A DNA stretch of 64,000 nt from Thermoproteota archaeon (GCA_027492205.1 JAOZFN010000017.1:105116-169115), one strand, 5' to 3'. Shown: positions 27,201-35,340, numbered from the stretch's first letter. The notes: generated by a model from the letters alone, not told the origin. Translations and numbers: made by a program.

Positions 27201-27830
27201 TTGGGGCTCCACGCGTTCTTCGTGTTTGACGCCTTCACTGAATTCTTCAGCGCTCTCACGGCCATCTTCGTGGCCTATTACTCGCTGAGGGCCTACAAGA
27301 TCCTGGAGGACAGCCGGATGGTCGCCCTCAACCTGGGGTTCTCCGTCCTCGGCGTCGGAATGCTGGTGCACGGGGCCATCAAGGTCAGGATAGCCTTGGC
27401 CGTCCTCTCCGGCGTGCCCGTCCCGCCAGCCAGGCGGCTCCCGCTGGTTAGGCTGGGGTACACCCTGGCCTTCGCCACGGAGCTGGCAGCCTACGCCCTC
27501 ATCCTGCTCGCGACAATCAAGAGGCCCCCATCAATGGAGACGACACTCCTCCCACCACTGGCGGCCCCGCTGCTGGAGTACGATTTCCGCTCTGAGGCCC
27601 TCCTAGCGGTCCTGGCCCTGCTGATCGCCGTGAAGGCGGGAATTGGCTACTCCCAGGGGGAGTCGAGGCTCGCCGGGCTGGTGTCCCTCGGATTCGCGCT
27701 GCTCTCCGCCAGCCACTTCCTCCTCGTCTTCGGAGGCCCGCTGAAGCTGATCTCCGCCGACGTCGCGAGGCTGCTCGGGTTCGCCTGCCTCCTCTGGATG
27801 GTGATCAGGGTGAGCAGGGTGGGAGCATGA
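27201..27830 (+). CDS. Six-helix membrane protein coupled to a winged-helix regulator
   Basis: A 209-residue protein made almost entirely of hydrophobic helices (about 3-25, 38-60, 80-105, 125-145, 155-175, 185-205). The likely start is TTG at 27201; no ATG or GTG fits. The family is not recognised beyond similarity in layout to archaeal membrane proteins paired with winged-helix proteins. Its TGA overlaps the ATG of the downstream regulator by four bases (ATGA), implying coupled translation and perhaps a signal-sensing pair. Confidence 0.75.
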   Translation: MGLHAFFVFDAFTEFFSALTAIFVAYYSLRAYKILEDSRMVALNLGFSVLGVGMLVHGAIKVRIALAVLSGVPVPPARRLPLVRLGYTLAFATELAAYALILLATIKRPPSMETTLLPPLAAPLLEYDFRSEALLAVLALLIAVKAGIGYSQGESRLAGLVSLGFALLSASHFLLVFGGPLKLISADVARLLGFACLLWMVIRVSRVGA

Positions 27831-28114
27831 CGGCCAGGCAGAGGTACAGGTCGAAGATGAGGATCTGCTACGACATGCTCAGGGTGATACAGGAGGAGGG
27901 GGGAGAGGCGGGCCCCACCCGGATTCTCTACGGCGCGAACCTCTCCTACGAGAGGCTCAAGAGGTACCTCGCCGAGCTGATCGAGAAGGGCCTCATTGAG
28001 GAGGTGGAGAGGGACGGAAAGAGGATATACAGGCTGACGGACAGCGGGCGGATGTTCATCGTCCACTTCAGGAAGATGACGGAGTTCGCGAAGGCCTTCG
28101 GAATGATCCTATAA
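27827..28114 (+). CDS. Winged-helix DNA-binding protein
   Basis: A 95-residue protein with a single archaeal-type winged helix: an N-terminal basic helix (MTARQRYRSK), the helix-turn-helix around GPTRILYGANLSYERLKRYLAELIEKG and a wing in GKRIYRLTDSG. The small size and the LSYERLKRYL recognition helix resemble the HTH_45-like archaeal family, usually transcription regulators. Co-translated with the membrane protein upstream, it may report on membrane state. Targets are unknown. Confidence 0.85.
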   Translation: MTARQRYRSKMRICYDMLRVIQEEGGEAGPTRILYGANLSYERLKRYLAELIEKGLIEEVERDGKRIYRLTDSGRMFIVHFRKMTEFAKAFGMIL

Positions 28115-28192
28115 CCTCGTCGCCAGGCCTCCCGACCGACCGCGCGGGTCGCCAGCGAGAGGCGCGCCGCGGTGCGCTGGTCCGAACTCTCC

Positions 28193-28941
28193 GTGGAGGC
28201 CAGGAGTTACGTCCTGTATCAGCCCTAGCCTCGACGGTCCTGATCACGCGGTACGCGCTCCCCCTCTACCCGATGAAGGTGGGCTACGGCGTCTTTGGAG
28301 GTCGGGGCCACATTCACGGCCGCGACCTGTTGAGCGTTCCGTTCACCGTCCTGCTGGGCAGGAGGTTCACGAGGGTCGACCCGAGGCTTGGGCTGGCCGC
28401 CATAGACCTGATGGAGGCGGTCTCCCTCGCCCTCTCCTCGATGGCGTACGGTCCGATGGCCCCCCTGCTCGTTCTGGCGGGGCAGCTGGTGGACGAGGCA
28501 TCCAGCGTGCTCTATTCCCTCTATCCTGCCTACGAGAGGATCGCGTACTCGGAGGAGAGGTTCAGGAAGCCCATGCTGTGGCACATGGCGGTTCCCGAGC
28601 TCTCGGTGGTCTTCACCTACCCGGCGCTCGGCTACGTCCTGGGGCGGGTCTGCGGTGACCCCTCCCGCCTACGACAGGCCTTCGCGGCCTTTGCGGCATA
28701 CCAGCTGCTCCTGATACCCTACACCCTCCTGGCGCTCAGGCCCGTTGTCATAGAGGGTAAGAGAGATGGCCAGGGGGAGGGGAAGGGGGAGGGTTGGGGG
28801 GAGCGTGGGGATCTGTGGAGGAGGTATGGGGTCTACGTGGTCGCCGACGTCCTCTTCGTCCTGGGCTGGAGCCTGGCCCCGGGCTTGGCCACGGTCTACC
28901 TCGTTATGGAGAAGTTTGCGCGCGTGGCGGTCATAACTTGA
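28193..28941 (+). pseudogene. Truncated MFS permease
   Basis: Two parts fit one membrane permease. A first frame gives SVEARSYVLYQP and stops at a TAG; a shifted frame continues with STVLITRYALPLYPMKVGYGVF. After about 28290 the frame breaks again, then resumes as LLSVPFTVLLGRRFTRVDPRLG through six or so helices. A charged loop (KRDGQGEGKGEG) follows, then one more segment ending at TGA 28941. A full MFS protein has twelve helices; at least the second half is missing. Upstream 28115-28192 is GC-rich and has no gene. Confidence 0.6.
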
Positions 28942-29261
28942 CTGAGGAGGGTTCATCAACTCTGGAGAGCGTGGGCGGCTTGTCGACTGGCGTGCGAAGA
29001 CCTCGAAGGTTGCTTCCTGTGTAAATCCCAGCCCCACCCACCTTTTCGCAATTCAGTGGACCCGCGTAGGAGCCTTCGCTGTACAGAGGTCTCGCCCGTT
29101 ACCAAAGGCAATTTAGTCTGAAAAGCCCTTGCCGGACTGTGTAGGGCGGTCGGGACTCGGCAAAGTCATCAGAGATCAGCCGGTTGATCCCTCCTCATCC
29201 CGCCCAGCTGAAATGGCGGCCTGACTATTTTTCCTTATCTTGTGGGAGGTACCCCTCGGCC
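28942..29261. other. Non-coding gap containing one copy of a paired structured element
   Basis: Between the MFS remnant and the toxin gene no credible open frame is seen. The recognisable content is the 63-base element at 29144-29206 (described separately), followed by a T-rich stretch (CTATTTTTCCTT, 29223-29234). Confidence 0.6.
29144..29206 (+). ncRNA. Candidate structured RNA or repeat, copy 1 (flanks the toxin-antitoxin pair)
   Basis: Starts GGGCGGTCGGGACTCGGC and ends with TCATCCCGCCC, so the first and last six bases can pair. The interior contains GTTGATCCCTC, identical in copy 2 at 30161-30224. After the closing arm come GAAAT and a T5 run about 18 bases on, at the same spacing as in copy 2. 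It is not a tRNA: it has no canonical D-arm or T-loop and is too short. It could also be a repeat or a binding-site array. Confidence 0.4.
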
Positions 29262-29783
29262 CTAACCTCCCCCGCCAGCCCCCCGGCTGATCCGCTCGGC
29301 CTCCCTGAGCGCTCGATCGTAGACGTCGGCCGTGAGCCAGAAACCGGCTCGGCTGAGGTTCCCGAGGTTTGTCCTGAACTGGGAGAGGTCGATTAGCCCG
29401 GCTTCCAGCAGATCAAGCAGGAGCCTCACCGTCCGCACGACCCTGACTCCCGCCGCCCTGGCCACGAGGTATGCCGGTCTGTCGTCCGCTAGGAGCGGGA
29501 GCCCCTTATCCAGCGCTAGAGAGATGGCCTCAGCCTCCCCCGGGTGAATATTCTCTCCGGCTGAGGGAACCGAGATCGGTTCGGCTCGCTCGACCGCCAC
29601 CCCGCCAGCCTCGATCAGCGCTCTTAGGGCTTGAGCCTCCGGATGGCCCGTCTCTTCGCCCCTCACCACCACCTCGCGGTACACGGCCTCCGGAATCAGA
29701 ATCCGGCCGAACAACCTCACCGCGAGGTCGATCTTCCCGAGCCTGACCAGGTATATCAGCGGGGTCGAGTTTGAGACCGCCAC
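29262..29783 (-). CDS. PIN-domain toxin of the DUF3368 type
   Basis: About 173 residues. It begins VAVSNSTPLIYLVRLGK with the DUF3368 N-terminal motif (Ser-Asn-S/T-P replaces the usual first Asp region), continues with ILIPEAVYREVV, then GEAEAISLALDKGLPLLADDRPA, which holds the conserved acidic residues of the PIN nuclease. Such proteins are RNases that act as toxins. GTG 29783 is the only start compatible with the conserved N-terminus. It overlaps the antitoxin gene upstream by 28 bases, the usual arrangement. Confidence 0.8.
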   Translation of the reverse strand: MAVSNSTPLIYLVRLGKIDLAVRLFGRILIPEAVYREVVVRGEETGHPEAQALRALIEAGGVAVERAEPISVPSAGENIHPGEAEAISLALDKGLPLLADDRPAYLVARAAGVRVVRTVRLLLDLLEAGLIDLSQFRTNLGNLSRAGFWLTADVYDRALREAERISRGAGGGG

Positions 29784-30073
29784 CCGAGATCCTCCTCCAA
29801 GTCCTCCAGGGTGTATTGGGCGGGGATCCGCCTCACCCTCAGCTCGGCTAGGAACTCGTAGAGGGTCAGACCGGCCATCTCCGCGGCCTTCCAAGCAGAG
29901 ACCCTCCCCTCCGAGTAGAGTCTGATGGCCCTCTGAAGCTTCCACTGCCTCAGGCCCATCGAAATCAGCTTGCGAAGGGCCGTTGCCCTGTCGAGCTTCT
30001 CCTCCCTCTCCATCTCCTCCAGATCTTTCAGGGTGTCGTCTTCGATCCTGGTGGCCACCTGCCTCAGGGGCAC
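29756..30073 (-). CDS. UPF0175-family antitoxin
   Basis: A 105-residue protein with an N-terminal ribbon-helix-helix-like segment (ATRIEDDTLKDLEEMERE) and the UPF0175 core (AIRLYSEGRVSAWKAAEMAGLTLYEFLAEL), with a C-terminal RRIPAQYTLEDLEEDLG. It should bind DNA and neutralise the PIN-domain protein whose gene overlaps its 3' end. An A/T-rich TTTATAACTTTTGG stretch at 30095-30108, read on the minus strand, may contain its TATA box. Confidence 0.85.
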   Translation of the reverse strand: MPLRQVATRIEDDTLKDLEEMEREEKLDRATALRKLISMGLRQWKLQRAIRLYSEGRVSAWKAAEMAGLTLYEFLAELRVRRIPAQYTLEDLEEDLGWRSQTRPR

Positions 30074-30497
30074 GCGCGCTCGCGGGTGTGTTGATTTATA
30101 ACTTTTGGGAACGACAATCTCCGGCCGACTCCGACCCTACGGTGAGTGGACCCGAGAGGAGGGGCGGTCGTGACTAGGCGAAGACATCGGCCTTCATCCC
30201 GTTGATCCCTCGTCGCACCGCCCCCAAGAAATCTAGTGGGTCTGTTTTTGAGTTCCATTCTCCGGGCGTCTAGGGAATCTCCTTTAGCGTTCGCAGCGCA
30301 GGCGCTCCTTCAACTATTGAGCGCTCCAAACCCTCCAGCTGGATACGCACCCGCGCCCTGAAGTGGGTGTAAAGACAACCGGCTGCCGGCGATAGCGTTG
30401 GCCACCGTCGCAGTTGCCCTTCACTCAGGCCCCCGCCTGTCGGGTCCTGAGAGCAGCCCGGAATAACTCAGATTGGGGGCGTCGATCCGATCGACTA
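30074..30497. other. Non-coding gap with the second copy of the structured element
   Basis: No supported gene. It holds the toxin-antitoxin promoter region at about 30090-30110, the structured element at 30161-30224 and, beyond 30250, unrecognised sequence leading to the Nudix gene. Confidence 0.6.
30161..30224 (+). ncRNA. Candidate structured RNA or repeat, copy 2
   Basis: Starts GGGGCGGTCGTGACTAGGCG and ends GTCGCACCGCCCC; the ends can form a stem of about seven pairs, and GTGAC/GTCGC extend it imperfectly. It shares roughly three-quarters of its bases with copy 1, including GTTGATCCCTC and the downstream GAAAT and T5 run (30244-30248). Several differences fall in the end arms while pairing is preserved. 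Same orientation as copy 1. Confidence 0.4.
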
Positions 30498-31028
30498 ATG
30501 AGTGGGCCCCCCTACCCCCGGCGCGTGCCTAAAGAGGCTGCGGTGGCCATTGTAATCGCCGAGGTACGCGGATCTCCGTCCGTCCTCCTCGTCAGAAGGG
30601 CCAAGATGGGGGGCGATCCCTGGTCTGGAGACGTGGCGCTTCCGGGAGGGAGAAAGAAGGGCTCCGACCCAAGTCTGCTGGACACGGCTATCAGGGAGTG
30701 CGCGGAGGAGACGGGAGTCGATCTTTCGGGGCTGAGGCCCGTGATTACTCTCGGCCCCTTCAGGTCTCAAGCGGATCCCGAGATGCTGGTGTGGGCGTTT
30801 GCCTTCACGCCCCCTGGGGCTCCGAAGGTCGCGCCCGGAGAGGAAGTTGAGGAGGCGTTCTGGGTGCCCCTTGCAGAGTTGAACGAGTCCAAGGGGGCGG
30901 CGAAGGTGAAGGGGAGGACCGTCGAGGCCTACTTATGGCGCGGGAGGGTGATATGGGGCCTGACGAAGCGGATCCTCGACCGTGCCCTCCCCCTCCTCTC
31001 CCAGCTCGGCCGTGGCAGGCCCGGCTGA
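30498..31028 (+). CDS. Nudix hydrolase, CoA-diphosphatase-like
   Basis: A 176-residue Nudix protein. The box reads GGRKKGSDPSLLDTAIRECAEETG, with the REcaEEtG core intact but Asp at the first Glu position, as in NudL-type CoA pyrophosphatases, and WSGDVALPGG just before it, also typical of that group. It would cleave a nucleoside diphosphate linked to another moiety with Mg2+. ATG 30498 starts at the conserved N-terminus. It is convergent with the broken NIF3-like gene. Confidence 0.85.
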   Translation: MSGPPYPRRVPKEAAVAIVIAEVRGSPSVLLVRRAKMGGDPWSGDVALPGGRKKGSDPSLLDTAIRECAEETGVDLSGLRPVITLGPFRSQADPEMLVWAFAFTPPGAPKVAPGEEVEEAFWVPLAELNESKGAAKVKGRTVEAYLWRGRVIWGLTKRILDRALPLLSQLGRGRPG

Positions 31029-31032
31029 CAGC

Positions 31033-31871
31033 CTACCTGACGATCCCGCCGTACGTGATGACCTCGATCCCCCTGGACTCCAGCTCTTCTATGAGGGGGT
31101 TTATCCCCACCGAGTCGGAGGCCACGTGGCCGGTTACTATGAGGCTCCCCCTAGCGCCCGACTCCCTGAGGGCCCTGGGGTCCTCAGGGCCCTGGGGTCC
31201 TCCGGCTCTAGGTGGATGTAGATGACGGTGTCCACGCCGTGCTCGAAGTACGCCCTGGCCACCCTGTGTCCCCCGCTCGTGAAGGCGCCGTGGGCGACCA
31301 CCGCCCTCTTGACCTCGGCCGACTCCTCGCCTAGCGCGAGGAATATGGGGGTCTCCGCAAGCTCGAACTCCCGCAGCTGGGAGAGGGCATGCACGAGATC
31401 CCCCACCGTGAGTCTGCCCGTGGCCATGACGCCGTCGACGACCTCCTGCATTATCCTCCGGCCCACCTCGTCCAGCGGGCAGTGTATGTTCATGTACCCG
31501 ACCCCCAGGAGGCTGGCTACCGACGGGGCGAGATCGTGGTTCTTCTTGTGGTCGACGAGCCTCAGAGCCTCGAACTTCTCCCTCACGGCCTCTCTAGCCA
31601 CGTCCTCCGGAACTCCAGCCTTCACCATGATCTCCACGTGCCTCAGAAGGACCTCGTGGCCTCTCACGGCGGCGCTTCCGCCCTCGGGGTGATGAGCAAT
31701 GGCCAGGTCGCACCCAAGCTGCCTGGCCAGGAGCAGGCCGGGGACGCCCACGTCTATGCCAAACAGGACTCTCTTCACGTCTTCCTTGGGGACGTATATC
31801 TGGGAGTCGGCGGGCACCTGGTCGAAGCCGGCCAGCTCAAGGGCCAGAGACATGATCTCCTCTGTGTTCAT
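31033..31871 (-). CDS. NIF3-like dinuclear metal protein, frame broken by a 17-bp tandem duplication
   Basis: The conserved start (FGIDVGVPGLLLARQLGCDLAIAHHP) has the NIF3 metal-binding HH. The body continues through GYMNIHCPLDEVG to YIHLEPEDPRALR, then reads off frame into a stop at 31137. Removing one copy of a 17-bp duplication (31169-31185 and 31186-31202) restores ESGARGSLIVTGHVASD, GINPLIEELES and EVITYGGIVR, ending at 31033. The restored protein is 273 residues, a normal length. NIF3 proteins have uncertain enzymatic roles. ATG 31871 is preferred over upstream codons. As sequenced, the last 50 or so residues are lost. Confidence 0.8.
31169..31202. repeat. 17-bp perfect tandem duplication (AGGGCCCTGGGGTCCTC x2)
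   Basis: Bases 31169-31185 are repeated exactly at 31186-31202 inside the NIF3-like gene. Seventeen bases shift the frame; dropping one unit restores a full-length conserved C-terminus. Confidence 0.9.
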
Positions 31872-32042
31872 CGAGACACCTCGAGGTCTAGAACTGGGTA
31901 GATAAATCTCTGGCCTAGCCGTGAGGCGGGACTCCGGTGGGGTCGCCGCGATGCAGCTCACATCACGCCTCAGTCCCGGGTAGTCCGGCTCATCCCCCAG
32001 GGCCCGACGGCCGGGCTAGTAATATGTGCGTGGCAGCCTCAC

Positions 32043-32447
32043 TCAGTCTATGTTGGTGGCCATCGGGCCACCAATTCCGCCGAGGATCGCCCCGACGATG
32101 GCTCCACAGGTCAACCCGGAGAGTAGGGCGAAGGCGGAGACAAACCAGAGCGCTGGGTGCAACACGAGGGTCAGACCCCGTGCCGCGAAGAGCCCCCGGT
32201 GCTGACCAGCCCGCCGATGACCGCGCCGTGGCCGCCCCCCTTTGCCCCCTGGGGATCCCTCGAGGAGTACCCAAACCACCAAGAGAAGTGGGCCGTAGAG
32301 GAACCCGCTGACCATGGCGCCCGACGGCCCGAGTTCAGGCAGTGTTCCTAGCGTGGAGCCCACCCCAAATGAGAGCGGCGAGTAATTGCGCCTTGTCGAG
32401 TACGGATAGGTGACTACCCAGCGGCATGGCTCCCGAAGTGAGTCCAT
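32043..32447 (-). CDS. Possible small membrane protein with two compensating frame shifts
   Basis: From ATG 32447 the frame encodes a membrane segment (GAMVSGFLYGPLLLVVWVLLEG), then Arg-rich nonsense, then another hydrophobic Gly/Ala segment (WFVSAFALLSGLTCGAIVGAILGGIGG). Removing one base at the C6 run 32235-32240 and adding one at the C5 run 32193-32197 turns the middle into GHGAVIGGLVSTGG, a plausible glycine-rich membrane segment. Function and family unknown. The compensating pair suggests a real gene with homopolymer errors. Confidence 0.45.
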   Translation of the reverse strand: MDSLREPCRWVVTYPYSTRRNYSPLSFGVGSTLGTLPELGPSGAMVSGFLYGPLLLVVWVLLEGSPGGKGGRPRRGHRRAGQHRGLFAARGLTLVLHPALWFVSAFALLSGLTCGAIVGAILGGIGGPMATNID

Positions 32448-32493
32448 AGAGCGGTAATGAATCCGGGCGGGGCCAGGCGCCACGCCTTGCTCA

Positions 32494-32503
32494 GTTTTAA
32501 TAT
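32494..32503 (+). promoter_or_regulatory. TATA box upstream of the coiled-coil membrane protein gene
   Basis: TTTTAATATT lies 24-33 bases before ATG 32527, well placed for an archaeal core promoter. Confidence 0.6.
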
Positions 32504-32526
32504 TGCCTGGGAAGTCGGGATTCACA

Positions 32527-33450
32527 ATGTCCTCGGAAGACGCCATTAAGGAGAAGATTAGAAAGCTCGAAGAGGCCCTCATGGAGGGCAGGATAAGCGA
32601 GGAGACTTACAGGGAGCTGAAGGCGAAGTACGAGGCCGAGCTCGAGAGGGTTAGGTCTGGATGGGTCGAGGTTGGAACCCCGGCCGCCGCCCCAGGAGCC
32701 CCCGCTGCTCCGAAGGTGAAGGCGGAGGGCCTTGGAGACCTCTTCAACAAGGCGCTGGACTTCGTCAAGGCCAACCCCGTGGTGCTGGTGCCGCCGATCC
32801 TTGCCGGCATCCTGGCCGCATTCATCATGGCGGGCGTCGGCATCTCGGCATTCGGGATGATGGGCCTCGGCGGGCTCGGCGGTCTGGGAGGGCCAAAGCC
32901 TGTGCCTCCAGGCCCCGGGTACCCCCCCGAGGTGTCACCCTCCATCTACGGGTTCGTGGGCCTGGCCATGCTCGGTATGATCGTCGTCATGATAATCCAG
33001 CAGATCTTTAACGGGTGGCTCATCGCCATGGTCGAGCAGGGCGTCAAGGGTAAGACCGTCGACCTCGGGACCTCGTTCAACGAGGCCATGTCGAAGGCCG
33101 TGCCCATCATCGTGGCCTCGATACTGGTGGGCGTGATAGTCGGCATAGGCTTCATCCTCTGCGTCCTGCCCGGTCTTGTGGCGGCCATCCTACTCGCGCT
33201 GACCTTGCAGGCCGTCGTCATAGACGACTACGGGCCGGTGGACGCGCTTAAGGCGAGCTACAACGTCGTCAAGGAGAACTTCATCGAGGTCCTCATAGTG
33301 GTGATCGTCGCATTCATCGCGGAAGCGATCGTCGGCATCATCCCCTACATCGGCTTCATACTGTCGGCGGCCGTCGGTGGGTTCTTCAGCGTCCTGCTGA
33401 CACTGCTGTACATGGCCAGGAGGCCCGCCGAGGCTCAGGTCACCTTGTAG
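32527..33450 (+). CDS. Membrane protein with N-terminal coiled coil (SHOCT-like) and five or six helices
   Basis: About 307 residues. An N-terminal charged coiled coil (residues 5-45) with the SHOCT-like pattern LMEGRISEETYRELKAKYEAEL is followed by a Pro/Ala linker and a membrane domain. That domain has a glycine-rich first helix, a proline-rich loop, and further helices with IIVASILVGVIVGIGFILC and VLIVVIVAFIAEAIVGI. The overall layout resembles YciC/glycerophosphodiester-phosphodiesterase membrane domains. A TATA box (TTTTAATATT, 32494-32503) lies about 25-33 bases before the ATG, so the message is nearly leaderless. Role unknown. Confidence 0.75.
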   Translation: MSSEDAIKEKIRKLEEALMEGRISEETYRELKAKYEAELERVRSGWVEVGTPAAAPGAPAAPKVKAEGLGDLFNKALDFVKANPVVLVPPILAGILAAFIMAGVGISAFGMMGLGGLGGLGGPKPVPPGPGYPPEVSPSIYGFVGLAMLGMIVVMIIQQIFNGWLIAMVEQGVKGKTVDLGTSFNEAMSKAVPIIVASILVGVIVGIGFILCVLPGLVAAILLALTLQAVVIDDYGPVDALKASYNVVKENFIEVLIVVIVAFIAEAIVGIIPYIGFILSAAVGGFFSVLLTLLYMARRPAEAQVTL

Positions 33451-33510
33451 GCTCGAGGTCTCGCTCCTTCCCCTCTTTTTATTGCCTCCGGGTGCTCGAG
33501 GGGATGGCGA

Positions 33511-33822
33511 ATGCCACCGTGGAGACAGAGGAAGTGGCTCATACTGCTGTCCGCCGGATTGCTGGCCTTCGCCACGCTGGTCCCCATGAGTCCGGGTCAG
33601 GAGGAGCTTCCGTTCCCCTGGTTCAAGTGCCCCTACAGGCAGCTGACCGGGAAGCCCTGCCCCCTCTGCGGGTCGACCAGGGCATACATACACGCAGCCC
33701 ACCTGCACCCAGAGGATGCCCTGGAGCTGAACCCCGTCGGGCTGATCGCCTACTTCGCGACCTGGGGCTTCCTCTCCTACCACGTAGTCAAGTACATTCG
33801 GGAGCGCCGCGAGGCCGGGTAG
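33511..33822 (+). CDS. DUF2752-family small membrane protein
   Basis: A 103-residue protein with an N-terminal membrane helix (10-27), the DUF2752 signature CPLCGSTRA (about 50-58) preceded by LPFPWFKCPYRQLTGKPC, and a C-terminal helix (about 75-92). The cysteine pair may bind metal. Family function unknown. Confidence 0.85.
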   Translation: MPPWRQRKWLILLSAGLLAFATLVPMSPGQEELPFPWFKCPYRQLTGKPCPLCGSTRAYIHAAHLHPEDALELNPVGLIAYFATWGFLSYHVVKYIRERREAG

Positions 33823-34368
33823 GTTGAGCGGTCTGCTCCAAGTTCCACTCACGTCTGAGCTTGCGAATTACCCCCCATCTGCTGGAGGGGCCTCTGGACC
33901 TTAGAAAGGTGTCCGGCGGCCTAGACGTCCCCTGGCCTTGGAGAGACGGACACGAGCCGCCCCCTCCTCGCTGAAGCCTGCGCCCCGCTGGAACGCCAGC
34001 CTGAAGCCAGCTCCGAACTCCACCCCTTCGCGCCTGGTGTCGCCAATGTCAGCCTGGCCATCTCCCCCTCCAGCCCAGACTGGGGGGCGTCTTCTTACCC
34101 TCCAATGAGGGAGGAGCCGGGCATTCGGAGCGAGACTTTGCCGAGCCAGCCGTGAAAAGGTACTCACGGTGTCAGGGGACTGCCGCCCCTCCTAAGGTCA
34201 TGAAGACTACAGATAAGAGGGAGGTCTCGGGCACATCGGGTTTAACGACGGGAGAGCAACCTTTGTCCACGTGCCTCGAGCCCCGGTAGTCCCCTCACCC
34301 GGATTTTCTCTTTTTCTTCTTTTTGGGAAAAGTATTTGTAAGTAAAAGTCGGATAGAGAAGCCTGACC
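33823..34368. other. Non-coding gap holding an aroC remnant and a T-rich promoter region
   Basis: The gap contains the chorismate-synthase fragment described at 33965-34078. The last 60 bases are T-rich (TTTTCTCTTTTTCTTCTTTTT, 34303-34325), then AAAAGTATTTGTAAGTAAAAG before the next ATG at 34369, which could serve as terminator and/or promoter. Nothing else recognisable. Confidence 0.6.
33965..34078 (-). pseudogene. aroC: Short decayed fragment of a chorismate synthase gene
   Basis: On the minus strand this stretch aligns base by base with the intact aroC at about 48386-48490: GLEGEMARLTLATPGAKG(V)EFGAGFRLA versus the gene's GLEGEVARLILAIPAAKGVEFGAGFRLA. One G is missing in the GGGG(G)TGGAG run relative to aroC, so the frame is broken. 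Similarity fades on both sides. It is far from the aro operon (about 14 kb) and lies in a region of other remnants. Confidence 0.7.
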
Positions 34369-34830
34369 ATGCCCAGAGCTACCCCGGCGCATGGCCTGTT
34401 GAGGCACGAGATATTCCTGGCCTTCCTCCTCTACGGGATTGTGGTCGGCCCTTGGAGCGTCTGGTGGTGGGGCACGGGGGTATGTGCCATCATTCCGGCC
34501 AACATCCCCGGGGTTCTCTTGGGGGACTGGCTGTACGACCTCTCGGTGAAGTGGCTGGGGGACCCTAGTTCCCCTTTCGCTCACTACACGATTCCCACTC
34601 CCCTCAGGATCCCTCAAATCTACGTAGTCTCCTCAATCCTCTTTTGGGCGCCGTTCGGGGCTGCCCTCCAGATCCTGCGGGACTGGGTCTTTCCCAGGTT
34701 CATGAGCCCCAGGGGCCTCGCATCGCTCATGAGGGTGATCCGCCTGGCGATTGCTCTCACCCTCGGTCTCACGCTGATCTGGACGCTTGACATCCTGCTC
34801 CCCGCCCCCACGCCTAGTGGCATCTCCTAG
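34369..34830 (+). CDS. Hypothetical membrane protein
   Basis: A 153-residue protein with about three membrane segments (15-35, 80-100, 120-142) and conserved-looking aromatic stretches (SVWWWGTG, HYTIPTPLRIPQIYVVSS). No family is recognised. It is followed after 33 bases by a second membrane-protein gene. Confidence 0.6.
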   Translation: MPRATPAHGLLRHEIFLAFLLYGIVVGPWSVWWWGTGVCAIIPANIPGVLLGDWLYDLSVKWLGDPSSPFAHYTIPTPLRIPQIYVVSSILFWAPFGAALQILRDWVFPRFMSPRGLASLMRVIRLAIALTLGLTLIWTLDILLPAPTPSGIS

Positions 34831-34863
34831 CGGGCCACCCATCGGGGGGACTCCCAACTCAAC

Positions 34864-35340
34864 ATGGGTAGTGGGGTTATTATCCCGGCACGCCCCTCCA
34901 CCTGTGTGGGCTGGGGGAATGATCCGGCGTTCTTCTACATTTGGCTAGCTCTGCTTCTCTTTATGGCCCTAACACGCCTGACGGTTGAGCTGAACTCGGC
35001 GGGCCGTCCCCACCTAATCATCTTGGATGCGGCCTACGAGCTGACTACCCTTCTCCCCATCTACCCCATCGTCGCGACGGCGGCCTGCCTCTCCCGCCCG
35101 ATTAGAGGGAGACCTGCGACCGCATTCATTCTCGGTTTCCTCACGGTTTCCCTACTTCCCTCTAGCTGGCTCGGTATCAGGAGGCCATACGCCATGCTGG
35201 GCCTAGTCCCTGCCGTCCTCTTTGGCCTAGGGGCCGCCACCCTATCCACGTCGCAGAACCCGCTTGACAACAGGGCCCTCTGGGGCTACCTACTCCTGTT
35301 CCTAATGTGGTGGTACTGCGTCAGCCTCCTGGTGGACTGA
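34864..35340 (+). CDS. Hypothetical membrane protein
   Basis: A 158-residue protein with four to five hydrophobic segments (about 25-45, 62-78, 85-105, 110-128, 140-157) and few charged residues. No family recognised. It is 33 bases downstream of a similar-sized membrane-protein gene. Confidence 0.55.
   Translation: MGSGVIIPARPSTCVGWGNDPAFFYIWLALLLFMALTRLTVELNSAGRPHLIILDAAYELTTLLPIYPIVATAACLSRPIRGRPATAFILGFLTVSLLPSSWLGIRRPYAMLGLVPAVLFGLGAATLSTSQNPLDNRALWGYLLLFLMWWYCVSLLVD

Noticed and set aside
29144..29206. tRNA-like reading of the structured element because of its closing stem
   Set aside because: Too short, without a canonical T-loop (GTTCRA) or D-arm, and no anticodon arm can be drawn.
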